Shown here: piece after piece, positions 7,632-15,880 of the stretch
Layout of the letters: each line of letters starts with the position of its first letter
Numbering within the stretch: the first letter of the stretch is position 1
Source of the DNA: Ruminococcaceae bacterium UBA5904
Lineage (GTDB): Bacteria; Bacillota; Clostridia; Oscillospirales; Acutalibacteraceae
Reading direction: 5' to 3'
DNA: 20,848 nt
Assembly (NCBI GenBank): GCA_002431305.1
Contig: DJEG01000126.1
Span: 1 to 20,848, forward strand
The notes under the pieces: model-generated
Database searches by the model: none
Told to the model about the DNA's origin: nothing
The model's input: the letters and a program-made list of their open reading frames with translations, nothing else
Position numbers and translations under genes: made by a program

Positions 7632-8861
7632 TTATTTTAATCCGTTTTTGATTTTCATCTTAGCGTAAACTTTGGTGGGAAGTCCGTATAGGTTTATGAA
7701 TCCGGTTGCGTCTGCCTGGTTGTAAACGTCGTCCTCATCAAACGTTGCAATCTCGGGGTCATAGAGCGAGTACGGAGAGGTTACGCCCGCGTTTATCATG
7801 TTGCCCTTGTAGAGCTTAAGAGTAACGTCGCCGGTAACGGTTTTCTGCGTAGTCTTTACGAACGAGAGAATGGCCTCGGTCAAGGGCGAGAACCACAGAG
7901 CGTTGTAAACGTTCTCTGCAAGCTTCTGCGCTACGAGAGCTTTGTAGTGAGAGGTCTCCTTGTCAAGGCAGATAGTTTCGAGAACCTCGTGAGCCTTATA
8001 GAGAATTGCTCCGCCGGGAGTCTCGTATACTCCGCGGCACTTCATGCCGACGAGACGGTTCTCAACGATATCGAGAAGTCCTATGCCGTTGTCTCCGCCG
8101 AGCTTGTTAAGAGTCTCGACGATTTCGACTGCGCCCATTTCCTTGCCGTCAATCGCGGTGGGAACGCCCTGCTCGAAATGAATTTTAACATAAGTCGGCT
8201 TGTCGGGAGCCTGCTCGGGCGATACGCCCATCTCGAGGAATCCTTTTTTGTTGTAAGTCGGCTCGTTTGCGGGATCCTCAAGGTCGAGTCCCTCATGGCT
8301 TAAATGCCAGATATTTTTATCCTTTGAATAGTTTGTCTCACGGTTGATTTTAAGGGGTACCTGATGAGCCTCTGCGTACTCGATCTCTTCCTCACGGGAT
8401 TTAATCGACCACTCACGCCAGGGTGCGATTATGGGCATGTCAGGTACGAATGCTTTGAGCGCAAGCTCGAAACGAACCTGGTCGTTGCCCTTACCGGTAC
8501 AGCCGTGGCAGATAGCGTCCGCGCCCTCTTTAATTGCGATTTCGGCAATACGCTTAGCGATGATGGGACGTGCAAACGCGGTGCCGAGCATGTAGTCCTC
8601 ATATTTTGCGCCTGCCTGAACGCAGGGGAAAACGTAGTCGGTTATAAACTCCTCGGTAAGATCCTCGACATAGAGTTTGGAAGCTCCGGTTTTGAGAGCC
8701 TTTTCCTCGAGTCCGTCGAGCTCGTCGGCCTGTCCGACGTTGCCCGAAACGGCGATGACCTCGCAGTTGTTATAGTTCTCCTTGAGCCAGGGGATTATGA
8801 TTGAAGTGTCGAGACCGCCCGAATAAGCGAGTACGACTTTTTTGATATCTTTCTTTTCCAT
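7632..8861 (-). CDS. argG: Argininosuccinate synthase
   Basis: A 409-residue cytosolic enzyme of arginine biosynthesis. It joins citrulline and aspartate at the cost of ATP (to AMP and PPi) to form argininosuccinate. The ATP pyrophosphatase P-loop is SGGLDTS (14-20), preceded by VVLAY. Other family landmarks are [15 protein letters not shown] in the middle and [14 protein letters not shown], and the length is normal. AGTGAGGT lies about 7 bases before the ATG. The gene is transcribed alone from its own promoter and ended by its own terminator. argH, its usual partner, is not next to it in this window. Confidence 0.98.
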   Translation of the reverse strand: MEKKDIKKVVLAYSGGLDTSIIIPWLKENYNNCEVIAVSGNVGQADELDGLEEKALKTGASKLYVEDLTEEFITDYVFPCVQAGAKYEDYMLGTAFARPIIAKRIAEIAIKEGADAICHGCTGKGNDQVRFELALKAFVPDMPIIAPWREWSIKSREEEIEYAEAHQVPLKINRETNYSKDKNIWHLSHEGLDLEDPANEPTYNKKGFLEMGVSPEQAPDKPTYVKIHFEQGVPTAIDGKEMGAVEIVETLNKLGGDNGIGLLDIVENRLVGMKCRGVYETPGGAILYKAHEVLETICLDKETSHYKALVAQKLAENVYNALWFSPLTEAILSFVKTTQKTVTGDVTLKLYKGNMINAGVTSPYSLYDPEIATFDEDDVYNQADATGFINLYGLPTKVYAKMKIKNGLK

Positions 8862-8901
8862 GGTGATTACCTCACTTGTGTTTGTTATTCAGTATGGTAT
8901 G

Positions 8902-8930
8902 ATTATACATTTTCTTGCATAAATAATCAA
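8902..8930 (-). promoter_or_regulatory. Promoter of argG
   Basis: On the minus strand TTGATT (8930-8925), 17 bases, TATAAT (8907-8902), giving a short leader before ATG 8861. A TGAATA half-site resembling half an ARG box lies in the leader (8892-8887), but no full ArgR operator can be defended. Upstream, ACGGATATT occurs twice (8942-8950 and 8954-8962). Confidence 0.75.
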
Positions 8931-9010
8931 TATGTAATACAACGGATATTTAGACGGATATTAATTTTTTATTGTATATATTAACTAAACCGACCGTTGT
9001 TATATAATAA

Positions 9011-9041
9011 ATCCGCCCCGAACAAGCCGAACGGGACGGAT
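9011..9041 (-). terminator. Probable terminator of the prfA-aminopeptidase operon
   Basis: The minus strand forms a 10-bp stem ATCCGTCCCG / CGGGGCGGAT with one U-G wobble and an 11-base loop, followed by TTATTATA. The T-tract is imperfect. On the plus strand the same position is a C-A mismatch, so the hairpin favours the minus-strand operon ending at 9096. A second, AT-rich inverted repeat (GTATACA / TGTATAC, 9065-9083) lies between it and the stop codon. Confidence 0.6.
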
Positions 9042-9095
9042 TATATATTCAATTCATATACACAGTATACATTTTTTGTATACCGTATTCATTTT

Positions 9096-10496
9096 TCATG
9101 CTTTGAAGAATTCAAAAAACGCTCTGTGCGCCATGTAAACGTCCGTTTTTGCAACGACCTCGAACGGAGCGTGCATTGAGAGGACGGGAACGCCTACGTC
9201 GATTACGTCAATGTCGAGGTTCGCGACGTATTTTGCGACCGTTCCGCCGCCGCCGTGGTCGACCTTGCCGAGCTCTCCTGTCTGCCACGCTATATTATTT
9301 GTATCGAGAATCGTTCTTACTTTGCTTACGAATTCAGCTGAAGCGTCGGAGGTTCCGGATTTGCCTCTTGCGCCCGTATACTTCGTAACGACTACGCCGT
9401 GGTTTATATACGAAGCGTTTTTCTTTTCGATAACGTCAGGGAACGTCGGGTCGAACGCCGCGTTAACGTCCGCGGAGAGACACTGCGAACGGCTTAAAAC
9501 TCTGTGACCGGGAACGCCCTGCGCCTCGGCGAGGTCATATATGAAATACTTCATATACGAAGAGTTAAGTCCCGTGTTTCCGTCGCTTCCCGTTTCCTCT
9601 TTATCCGTAAGAACGGTCATTACAGTGTATTCGGGGTCGACTGTTGAGAGAATCGCGGTGACTGCGGGGTAGGCGCATACTCTGTCGTCGTGACCGTAGG
9701 AGCCTATCATACTGCGGTCGAATCCGATATCGCACGACTTCTGCGCGGGTACTGCCTCAAATTCCGCGCTTAAAAAGTCCTTTTCGCTGAATCCGTATTT
9801 TTCATAGAGAATGTTTAAAATGTTGAGCTTGACGGCTTCGGAAACCTTGTCGTCCTTAAACGGTCTGCTTCCGACGAGAATGTTAAGTTCCTCGCCCTTG
9901 ACTCCGTTTGCAAGCGTGCGTTTCTCCTGCTCCTGCGCAAGGTGGGGGAGAAGGTCGGTTACAACGAATTTCGGGTCGTTTTCGTCCTCGCCTATCGTAA
10001 CGTTTATTTTTTCTCCGCCGTTCTTAACAACAACGCCGTGAAGTGCGAGAGGAACTACCGTCCACTGGTATTTTTTGATTCCGCCGTAGTAATGCGTTTT
10101 GAACAGAGCCATCTCCGTATCTTCGTAGAGCGGATTGGGCTTTAAGTCAAGTCTCGGAGAGTCGATGTGCGCCGCGGCGATTCTTACGCCCTCGGATACG
10201 CTTTTTTTGCCTATGACGGCGAGAATTATCGCCTTGCCTCTGTTGTTCATATAAACCTTTGTACCGCTCTTATAATCGGTACCGGGCACGAACTTTATAA
10301 ATCCGTTTTCTTTCGCGAGCTTTTCGACGGACGCGACGGCTTCTCTCTCGGTTTTAGCCGAATTTAAAAACGCTTTGTAATTTTCGCAGTAGCTGTCAGC
10401 GGCGGAGATTTCCTCGTCCGAGAGCGTTTTAGACGCATGTTTGTTGTCGTAGAACAGTTTTTCTTTAAGAAGCTGTCCGGGTGTTTTTTCTTCCAT
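9096..10496 (-). CDS. M18 family aminopeptidase
   Basis: A 466-residue cytosolic zinc aminopeptidase of family M18, which removes N-terminal, often acidic, residues from peptides. Metal ligands and catalytic residues are visible as AAHIDSP (His110), GHDD (Asp270 or 271), DKEETGSDG (Glu300-Glu301), SADVNAAFDP, and MHAPFE (His442). Length and motif order match bacterial M18 enzymes. AGGAGG lies eight bases before the ATG, inside the 16-base gap after the lytic transglycosylase gene. It is the last gene of the four-gene prfA operon. Nothing is unusual in its sequence. The precise substrate preference cannot be read from it. Confidence 0.95.
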   Translation of the reverse strand: MEEKTPGQLLKEKLFYDNKHASKTLSDEEISAADSYCENYKAFLNSAKTEREAVASVEKLAKENGFIKFVPGTDYKSGTKVYMNNRGKAIILAVIGKKSVSEGVRIAAAHIDSPRLDLKPNPLYEDTEMALFKTHYYGGIKKYQWTVVPLALHGVVVKNGGEKINVTIGEDENDPKFVVTDLLPHLAQEQEKRTLANGVKGEELNILVGSRPFKDDKVSEAVKLNILNILYEKYGFSEKDFLSAEFEAVPAQKSCDIGFDRSMIGSYGHDDRVCAYPAVTAILSTVDPEYTVMTVLTDKEETGSDGNTGLNSSYMKYFIYDLAEAQGVPGHRVLSRSQCLSADVNAAFDPTFPDVIEKKNASYINHGVVVTKYTGARGKSGTSDASAEFVSKVRTILDTNNIAWQTGELGKVDHGGGGTVAKYVANLDIDVIDVGVPVLSMHAPFEVVAKTDVYMAHRAFFEFFKA

Positions 10497-10512
10497 ATAT
10501 TTATCCTCCTAA

Positions 10513-11061
10513 TCAATAATCGTATAATTTATCATACATGGCTTTTGCCTTTGTAACCTTGTAAACGTAATGCCCCGTGTCGCGTATCGGAATCGAATCG
10601 AGCGTTTTTCCGTCGGACGAATACTCGGGATTTTTAAGCCACGAATTTACGCTTCCGCGCCCGGCGTGGTATGCGGAGAGAACCTCTCTGTCGGTGCCGA
10701 ATTCCTCTGTCAGCATGCCGAGAAACAGCGCGCCGTATTTTATCGAAACGGACGAATCAAACAAATCGTCGAACGTATAGCTTTCGCCCTTTTTTGTCAA
10801 AAGCCAGTCGAACGTGTCCTCGGTTATCTGCGTAAGCCCTCTTGCGCCGAGGTAAGAGACCGCATCGGGGTCGAAGCCCGATTCCGTTTTTATTACCGCA
10901 AAGAGCATGGCGGGGTCGATTCCGTATTCGTCCGCCGCCGCGATTATCTCGTCTTTGTATTTATCGGGATAAATAAGACGGAGTACGGGATTTTTCAGCA
11001 CCGCCGAAACGATAAGAACGATAACGAGGGCGGTTATTATTTTTTTAAATATTTTTTTCAT
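10513..11061 (-). CDS. Membrane-anchored lytic transglycosylase (SLT domain)
   Basis: A 182-residue peptidoglycan-cleaving enzyme. Residues 7-24 form one hydrophobic segment acting as an uncleaved anchor or signal. The rest is a single soluble lytic transglycosylase domain with the catalytic Glu60 in the motif KTESGF, then GARGLTQI and the C-terminal AYHAGRGSV. It should act outside the membrane, cutting glycan strands to form 1,6-anhydromuramyl ends. It resembles the short YjbJ/Slt-type proteins of Firmicutes and has no extra cell-wall binding domain. Its ATG overlaps the upstream stop codon by four bases (ATGA), so translation is coupled to the tsaC-coaE fusion. A GGTGAG ribosome site lies inside the upstream gene. 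Confidence 0.92.
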   Translation of the reverse strand: MKKIFKKIITALVIVLIVSAVLKNPVLRLIYPDKYKDEIIAAADEYGIDPAMLFAVIKTESGFDPDAVSYLGARGLTQITEDTFDWLLTKKGESYTFDDLFDSSVSIKYGALFLGMLTEEFGTDREVLSAYHAGRGSVNSWLKNPEYSSDGKTLDSIPIRDTGHYVYKVTKAKAMYDKLYDY

Positions 11062-12692
11062 ACATTAATATACTCACCGACGAATTGTTTCAGCTCGTCC
11101 TCGATTTTGTACGGCGGATATGAGCGTACGGTAAAGTCCGATTTTGAAGTATAGAATTCGTCGTCATGCTGTGCGGACATCCTCATTTTAGCCTGTTCGG
11201 GGGTAATTGAATCGCGTTCGGTTATGCGTTTTAATCTGATATCCTCGGGCGCGGTCACGGCTATAATCGTATCGCATATTTTGTCCCCGCCCGCTTCGAA
11301 AAGCAGGGGAGCGTCTATCACTGCGGCTGAAAAACCCTCTTCGAGCGCAAAATCCGCTTTTTCCTTTGCGATGCGCATAATTTCCGTGTGCATTATCGAG
11401 TTTAATTTAAGCGTGTTTTCTTTTGTCGAAAATGCAATTGAAGCAAGCTTTGCCCTTATGACGTTTCCGCCCCTGTCGAGAATCGAGTTGCCGAACACGC
11501 TTACGAGTTCATTTATAATATCCGAACCCTTTTCGGTTATATTATGCGCGATTTCGTCCGTATCAATGACGGCGCAGTTTAATTTTTTAAGATATTCGCC
11601 GACATATCCCTTCCCCGCTCCCGTCTGACCCGTAAGTCCGACGATCGGGCGTTTTATTGCGTTTATGAATCTGAACGCCGCCGAGCGGTAAAGTCTGTTG
11701 CACACGGCGAGCCCCACGCCCTGCTTTGACGGCGCGCGGGAGTAAACTTTTTTAGCTCCCAGCTCGTCAAGCTCTCTTAACGCGTCGAAAAGACGGTGAG
11801 TCTGCGTCAGCGGTTCGCCGTATCTGCCCATGGTAACGCAGATTCTGTCTTTGAATAAATTTTCCTCGCCCTCGAAGCATAGTATGCCGTACTCGTTTTC
11901 AGGGTCGTTTTTCTTTATAAATTCATTGAATTCTTTAAGATTGCCTTTTATAATCGTGATTTCGGCGTTGGGCGCGTAGTGCTTATACTTCATTCCGGGC
12001 GAAGCCGCCGTTTTGTCCTTTGCAAGCGGATTTAAAACAGCCTCGTCAACGTCGACTCTGCCCAGTACGCTCCTTAACTGCTCGACGGTTATTCCGCCGG
12101 GACGGAGAAGTCTCGGCACGGGTGCGGCAAGCGTTATGACCGTAGACTCTACTCCCACGTCGCAGTCTCCGCCGTCGCATACCGCGTCTGCGCGTGTGTC
12201 CATGTCCGCAAGCGCGTATTCGTACGAACTCGGACTCGGAAATCCCGAAATGTTCGCCGACGGCGCGGCGAGGGGGCAGGAGAGGGCTATAATTTTATTG
12301 GCTATGGGATTTGACGGCATCCTTATTGCTACAGTGTCGAGATTTCCGCTCGTAACGGACGGGATTTCGTCACGCTTTGGCAGAATCATGGTTAACGGTC
12401 CCGGCCAGAATGCTTTGGCTAATTTCTTCGCTGACTCGGGAACCTCGCGCGCTATATTATAAATTTCATCAAAACGCGATATATGTACTATCAGCGGATT
12501 GTCGCTCGGTCTGCCCTTTGCTTTGAATATATTTTTAACGGCTTCGGGATTAAACGCGTCGGCGGCGAGTCCGTAGACCGTCTCCGTCGGAATGACCGCG
12601 ATTCCGCCGTTTCTTAATATTTCGGCGCATTTTTTAATGTCTGCGATATCCTTATTTACGTCTTTTGTAACTAATTTAAGAGTTTGTTTCAT
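11058..12692 (-). CDS. Fused L-threonylcarbamoyladenylate synthase / dephospho-CoA kinase
   Basis: A 544-residue two-enzyme fusion in one uninterrupted frame. Residues 1-225 are a YrdC/Sua5-type synthase making threonylcarbamoyl-AMP for the tRNA t6A modification. Visible motifs are [17 protein letters not shown] (29-45), KGRP (59-62), and [10 protein letters not shown] (141-150). Residues 230-342 are the Sua5 C-terminal domain, starting [11 protein letters not shown] and ending [13 protein letters not shown]. Residues 350-544 are dephospho-CoA kinase (last step of CoA synthesis): P-loop GQTGAGKG (355-362), DTDEIAH (377-383), and [12 protein letters not shown] (459-470). The P-loop has Gly362 where the family has Ser or Thr. 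The gene overlaps the prfA end by 17 bases and has only a weak AAAGG ribosome site, so it is probably coupled to prfA translation. The domain calls are secure; full kinase activity is not. Confidence 0.95.
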   Translation of the reverse strand: MKQTLKLVTKDVNKDIADIKKCAEILRNGGIAVIPTETVYGLAADAFNPEAVKNIFKAKGRPSDNPLIVHISRFDEIYNIAREVPESAKKLAKAFWPGPLTMILPKRDEIPSVTSGNLDTVAIRMPSNPIANKIIALSCPLAAPSANISGFPSPSSYEYALADMDTRADAVCDGGDCDVGVESTVITLAAPVPRLLRPGGITVEQLRSVLGRVDVDEAVLNPLAKDKTAASPGMKYKHYAPNAEITIIKGNLKEFNEFIKKNDPENEYGILCFEGEENLFKDRICVTMGRYGEPLTQTHRLFDALRELDELGAKKVYSRAPSKQGVGLAVCNRLYRSAAFRFINAIKRPIVGLTGQTGAGKGYVGEYLKKLNCAVIDTDEIAHNITEKGSDIINELVSVFGNSILDRGGNVIRAKLASIAFSTKENTLKLNSIMHTEIMRIAKEKADFALEEGFSAAVIDAPLLFEAGGDKICDTIIAVTAPEDIRLKRITERDSITPEQAKMRMSAQHDDEFYTSKSDFTVRSYPPYKIEDELKQFVGEYINV

Positions 12693-13764
12693 TTTGTTCG
12701 CTTGCCTTTAATTTTTCGGCTGTGTCCGCCGTTATCAGAGCGTCGATCAGTTCGTCGAGATCGCCGTTCATTATTGATTCTATTTTATATAAAGTCAGTC
12801 CGATTCTGTGGTCGGTGACTCTGCCCTGCGGGAAGTTGTACGTCCTGATGCGTTCGCTCCTGTCGCCGGTGCCGACCTGAGATTTACGCTCGCCCGAAAT
12901 TTCGGCGTGCTGTTTCTCCTGCTCCTTTTCGAGAAGCCTCGAACGAAGTACTTTCATGGCCTTGTCTTTGTTTTTATACTGGCTTCTCTCGTCCTGACAT
13001 TCTACGACCATGCCGGTCGGAATATGCGTGATTCTGATTGCCGAACTTGTCTTGTTTATGTGCTGACCGCCCGCGCCCGAGGAACGGAACGTGTCTATTT
13101 TTAAGTCGTTCGCATCGATTTTAACGTCTACGTCTCTTGCTTCCGGCAAAACGGCGACCGTGACGGTCGAGGTCTGAATTCTGCCCTGCGACTCGGTGAC
13201 GGGGACGCGCTGAACGCGGTGCACTCCGCTTTCGAATTTAAAACGCGAATACGCGCCGTCTCCGCTTACCATGAAGCTGATTTCCTTTATTCCGCCCAGC
13301 TGTGTTTCGTTTAAATTGAGAATCTCTGTTTTAAATCCTTTTTTATCCGAATACATCGAGTACATTCTGTACAATTCGTATGCAAACAGTGCGCTTTCCT
13401 CTCCGCCCGCCGAGGCTCTTATTTCAATTATAACGTTTTTATCGTCGTTTTCGTCCCTCGGAATAAGCAGAATTTTTATCTCGTTTTCAAGTTCCGATAT
13501 TCTCTTTTTCGTATCGGCAAATTCGCTCTCCGCCATTTCGCGCAGTTCCGCGTCGGAATCGGGGTCGGACAGAATCGCCCGTGCCTCTTCGTTTTCCTTT
13601 ACGGCGGACTTATACTCCCTGTATTTAAGCGCGATCGGAGTAATTTTATTTAGTTCCTTCATCAGAAGCGAATACTTCTCCGCGTTCGAAGCTATGCCGG
13701 GGTCGAAAAGCAGTGAGTTTATTTCGTCGTATCTGTCAGAGACTTTTTCGAGTTTTTCAAACAT
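12676..13764 (-). CDS. prfA: Peptide chain release factor 1
   Basis: A 362-residue class I release factor that reads UAA and UAG and triggers peptide release on the ribosome. The stop-codon reading motif PxT is PVT (188-190, before ESQGRIQTS), which separates RF1 from RF2. The catalytic GGQ is at 232-234 in [14 protein letters not shown]. Length is normal. GGAG lies about seven bases before the ATG. It is the first gene of a leftward operon. The prmC (hemK) methyltransferase gene, often next to prfA and modifying the GGQ glutamine, is not in this window. The gene is divergent from ctsR. Confidence 0.98.
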   Translation of the reverse strand: MFEKLEKVSDRYDEINSLLFDPGIASNAEKYSLLMKELNKITPIALKYREYKSAVKENEEARAILSDPDSDAELREMAESEFADTKKRISELENEIKILLIPRDENDDKNVIIEIRASAGGEESALFAYELYRMYSMYSDKKGFKTEILNLNETQLGGIKEISFMVSGDGAYSRFKFESGVHRVQRVPVTESQGRIQTSTVTVAVLPEARDVDVKIDANDLKIDTFRSSGAGGQHINKTSSAIRITHIPTGMVVECQDERSQYKNKDKAMKVLRSRLLEKEQEKQHAEISGERKSQVGTGDRSERIRTYNFPQGRVTDHRIGLTLYKIESIMNGDLDELIDALITADTAEKLKASEQNETNS

Positions 13765-13798
13765 ATATATTCTCCGTTTAATATAATACCATTATATA

Positions 13799-13827
13799 AG
13801 AATAACGCACAATTATAATATTGTCAA
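13799..13827 (-). promoter_or_regulatory. Probable promoter of the prfA operon
   Basis: On the minus strand a consensus -35 TTGACA (13827-13822) and, 17 bases on, TATTCT (13804-13799), a four-of-six -10 match. A better -10 hexamer TATAAT (13796-13791) lies too far away (25 bases) to pair with it. Together with the ctsR -35 box it forms an inverted repeat TTGTCAA / TTGACAA. Confidence 0.55.
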
Positions 13828-13842
13828 CCGAGACGGCGGGAC

Positions 13843-13870
13843 TTGACAAAAAAAATTAACGTGATATAAT
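13843..13870 (+). promoter_or_regulatory. Promoter of the ctsR operon
   Basis: TTGACA (13843-13848), a 16-base A-rich spacer, TATAAT (13865-13870): a vegetative sigma-A promoter, as expected for class III heat-shock genes controlled by repression. The CtsR-box-like repeat begins three bases after the -10. Confidence 0.9.
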
Positions 13871-13872
13871 AA

Positions 13873-13889
13873 AGTCAGATAAAGTCAGA
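13873..13889 (+). promoter_or_regulatory. CtsR-box-like operator
   Basis: Two identical heptads AGTCAGA at 13873-13879 and 13883-13889 are separated by three bases (TAA). The known CtsR box is a direct repeat of RGTCAAA with a three-base spacer having A in the middle. This site keeps the spacing and the GTCA core, but has G in place of A at the sixth heptad position in both copies. It covers the expected transcription start, so bound CtsR would block the promoter of its own operon. Confidence 0.82.
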
Positions 13890-13909
13890 CAATAAAGGAG
13901 GCGGGTAAA

Positions 13910-14356
13910 ATGTCCTTAAGCGACGATATTTCGCAGTCGCTCTCTTCTGTCATAGAGCGCGACGGAGTTACGACGTTTTCGCGCAACGAGCTAGCCCGCC
14001 GGTTTAACTGTTCGACGGGACAGATAAATTACGTTTTATCCTCGCGGTTTACACCCGAACGCGGATTCTGCGTCGAGAGCCGTAAGGGAAACGGCGGATT
14101 CGTGCGTATTTCCAGACGCTGTTCGGGCGCGGAGGGTGAGTCGATTATGAACGTTATACGCTCTGTCGGCGGCGAGATAGATTCTGCGAGCGCGGAATAT
14201 ATAATCAGGGATTTATTCAAGCTCGGCGTGATAGACGAGAATTCGCAGAAAATAATGATATCCGCCTGCAAGGTAAACGCCCTGTCGGGTTCACAAAATA
14301 AAAATAAACTCAGAGCTTCGCTTTTAAAAAGCATGCTTCTGAGTATTGCGGAGTGA
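13910..14356 (+). CDS. ctsR: Heat-shock transcriptional repressor CtsR
   Basis: A 148-residue repressor of class III stress genes. The DNA-binding helix-turn-helix is FSRNELARRFNC plus TGQINYVLSSRF (23-47). It is followed by the beta-wing, residues ESRKGNGGFVRI (56-67). In Bacillus and Geobacillus CtsR this wing reads ESKRGGGGYIRI; the Arg phosphorylated by McsB is Lys59 here, and one Gly of the heat-sensing glycine loop is Asn61. The C-terminal dimerisation domain is shorter on conserved motifs but recognisable. AAAGGAGG lies eight bases before the ATG. It leads the ctsR-mcsA-mcsB-clpC cluster and overlaps the ribosome site of mcsA. The operator just upstream implies autoregulation. Confidence 0.97.
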   Translation: MSLSDDISQSLSSVIERDGVTTFSRNELARRFNCSTGQINYVLSSRFTPERGFCVESRKGNGGFVRISRRCSGAEGESIMNVIRSVGGEIDSASAEYIIRDLFKLGVIDENSQKIMISACKVNALSGSQNKNKLRASLLKSMLLSIAE

Positions 14357-14361
14357 TAAAT

Positions 14362-14853
14362 ATGCTGTGTCAGAATTGCGGAAAATATGAGGCTACGACT
14401 CATTTAAGACGAATTATAAACGGCGAAACCGCGGAGACTCATCTCTGCTCACGGTGCGCCGCCGCCATGGGATATTCGAGGGGCTTTTCACCGCTCGGAC
14501 TCGGCTTCGGCGGACTTTTGGACGGGCTTTTCGGCGACATGCCCCTTAATATTGCTTCAAGCCGTGCCGTCAGATGCGAAAAATGCGGATGTTCGTTCGA
14601 CGATATCGTAAAAAACGGCAGAGTCGGATGCCCCGAATGTTATAAATTATTTTACGATAAAATATCCGCGACGGTCAAAAAGGTTCACGGATCCGCCGTG
14701 TATGCGGGCGATACGAAAAAATCCGCGTCCGTAAAGCAGAGCGCGCAGGACAGACTTTCGGGGCTTAAAGAGAAGCTTAAAAAAGCTGTTGAGGAAGAGA
14801 ATTTCGAATACGCCGTTAAATTAAGAGACGAAATCAGAGCTATGGAGGGATGA
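14362..14853 (+). CDS. mcsA: McsA, zinc-binding partner of McsB
   Basis: A 163-residue protein with four CxxC pairs for zinc (Cys3/6, Cys29/32, Cys72/75, Cys90/93) and a C-terminal UVR motif (about 131-161, RLSGLKEKLKKAVEEENFEY and on) of the type that contacts partner proteins. In Bacillus, McsA binds and activates the McsB arginine kinase and joins the ClpC system. I chose the ATG at 14362 because the family begins M-x-C-x-x-C and GGAG lies eight bases upstream; a GTG at 14353 would add three residues without a ribosome site. The ribosome site overlaps the ctsR stop region, and its stop overlaps the mcsB reading region. All features expected of the family are present, in contrast to mcsB next to it. 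Confidence 0.95.
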   Translation: MLCQNCGKYEATTHLRRIINGETAETHLCSRCAAAMGYSRGFSPLGLGFGGLLDGLFGDMPLNIASSRAVRCEKCGCSFDDIVKNGRVGCPECYKLFYDKISATVKKVHGSAVYAGDTKKSASVKQSAQDRLSGLKEKLKKAVEEENFEYAVKLRDEIRAMEG

Positions 14854-14858
14854 AAACT

Positions 14859-15866
14859 ATGTGGTACGAAAAAGGAACAGACCCGACCGACGCAGTCATA
14901 GGCTGTGAGATAACCGCGGTCAGAAATATAAATTCAATCCCGTTTTCGTGGAGACTTTCACCCGACGCGAGACGTCAGGTTATCTCCGCAGTAAAAAATG
15001 CTATGACGGAGTATAAGGGCGATAAATTATATTTTTCGCTCATGGCGGATCTGACAAAAAAACAGGCGGTCGCTCTTGCCGAAAGACGCGTTATAACTCC
15101 CGAATTCTTAGGCTCCGACGATGTCCGCGCGCTTATTATGAGCGAGGACGAGCATCTGAGCATTATGATATGCTCTGACGACCATATAAGAATAAGGGTT
15201 GCCCGCGCTGGGCGCGATATAAACGCCGTTTTGGATGAATTTAAAAAGATTGACGAATTCCTTGATAATAAACTTCATTTTGCGTTTGACGAAAAGCTCG
15301 GATACCTCTGCCCCGACCCGACGGTATTGGGTACGGGAATGAACGTTACGGCTCTTGTTTCGCTCCCCGGGCTTACGAAGAGCGGAGGGCTTAAATCCAT
15401 AGCTTCGTCCGCCGACAGGCTCGGTATTTCGTTAAGCGCAATGTTCGGCACGCAGATAAATCAGGTCGGCGACATCTATGCCGTTACGAACAGGATTACA
15501 ATGGGCTTGTCCGAGGAAAAAGCCGTCGAAAATCTCGCGCAGTTTACCGACCAGCTGACGACCTCCGAGCGAAATGCGGCCGAGAGCTTTGCAGGCGACG
15601 TTAACGCCATTGATATGATTCGCAGGAGCGCGCAGATAGCGTCGGGCGCAAAATTCTTATCGACAAACGAAATGCTCGAAGCGTTTTCGTGGATAAGCCT
15701 CGGTATCTCCGTCGGAATTATAAAAGCGAGCAGGAGAGTTCTCGACCCGCTGATATTTACAATGCAGCCCGCGAGTCTGAACGTCGCGAACCGCGAAATG
15801 CTCGACGTCAGGGCGAGAGACGAATTGAGAGCGAAAATTTTGAGTTCGAAGCTTAAATTTGCATAA
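14859..15866 (+). CDS. mcsB: McsB homolog, ATP:guanido phosphotransferase fold with degenerate active site
   Basis: A 335-residue protein in the mcsB position that aligns with Bacillus McsB without gaps over key blocks, recalled from memory. McsB phosphorylates protein arginines to mark proteins for ClpCP. Here the ATP-binding SSRIR is GCEIT (15-19), NEEDHIRI is CSDDHIRI (105-112), TSCPTNVGTGLRASVM is CPDPTVLGTGMNVTAL (151-166), and RGIYGE is SAMFGT (193-198). Thus most nucleotide-contacting Arg and Glu residues and the conserved Cys are gone. The RDxxRA motif that binds phosphoarginine allosterically is kept as RDELRA (320-325). It is therefore probably inactive as a kinase but folded and kept under selection. 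I chose ATG 14859 because GGAGG (14844-14848) is ten bases upstream; ATG 14850, overlapping the mcsA stop, is nearly adjacent to that site. It may serve as a ClpC adaptor or phosphoarginine sensor (inference). Confidence 0.9.
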   Translation: MWYEKGTDPTDAVIGCEITAVRNINSIPFSWRLSPDARRQVISAVKNAMTEYKGDKLYFSLMADLTKKQAVALAERRVITPEFLGSDDVRALIMSEDEHLSIMICSDDHIRIRVARAGRDINAVLDEFKKIDEFLDNKLHFAFDEKLGYLCPDPTVLGTGMNVTALVSLPGLTKSGGLKSIASSADRLGISLSAMFGTQINQVGDIYAVTNRITMGLSEEKAVENLAQFTDQLTTSERNAAESFAGDVNAIDMIRRSAQIASGAKFLSTNEMLEAFSWISLGISVGIIKASRRVLDPLIFTMQPASLNVANREMLDVRARDELRAKILSSKLKFA

Positions 15867-15880
15867 TATTTTTTATACTG

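Noticed and set aside
8887..8962. ArgR operator upstream of argG
   Set aside because: Only a TGAATA half-site and an unrelated ACGGATATT direct repeat are visible; no palindromic ARG box could be completed.
9065..9083. AT-rich hairpin GTATACA / TGTATAC as an operon terminator
   Set aside because: The stem is seven weak pairs and lacks a following T-tract on the minus strand; the downstream GC-rich hairpin is a better candidate.
10570..11154. Plus-strand open frame of 194 codons opposite the lytic transglycosylase
   Set aside because: The opposite strand encodes a clear SLT domain; this frame has no motif or ribosome site.
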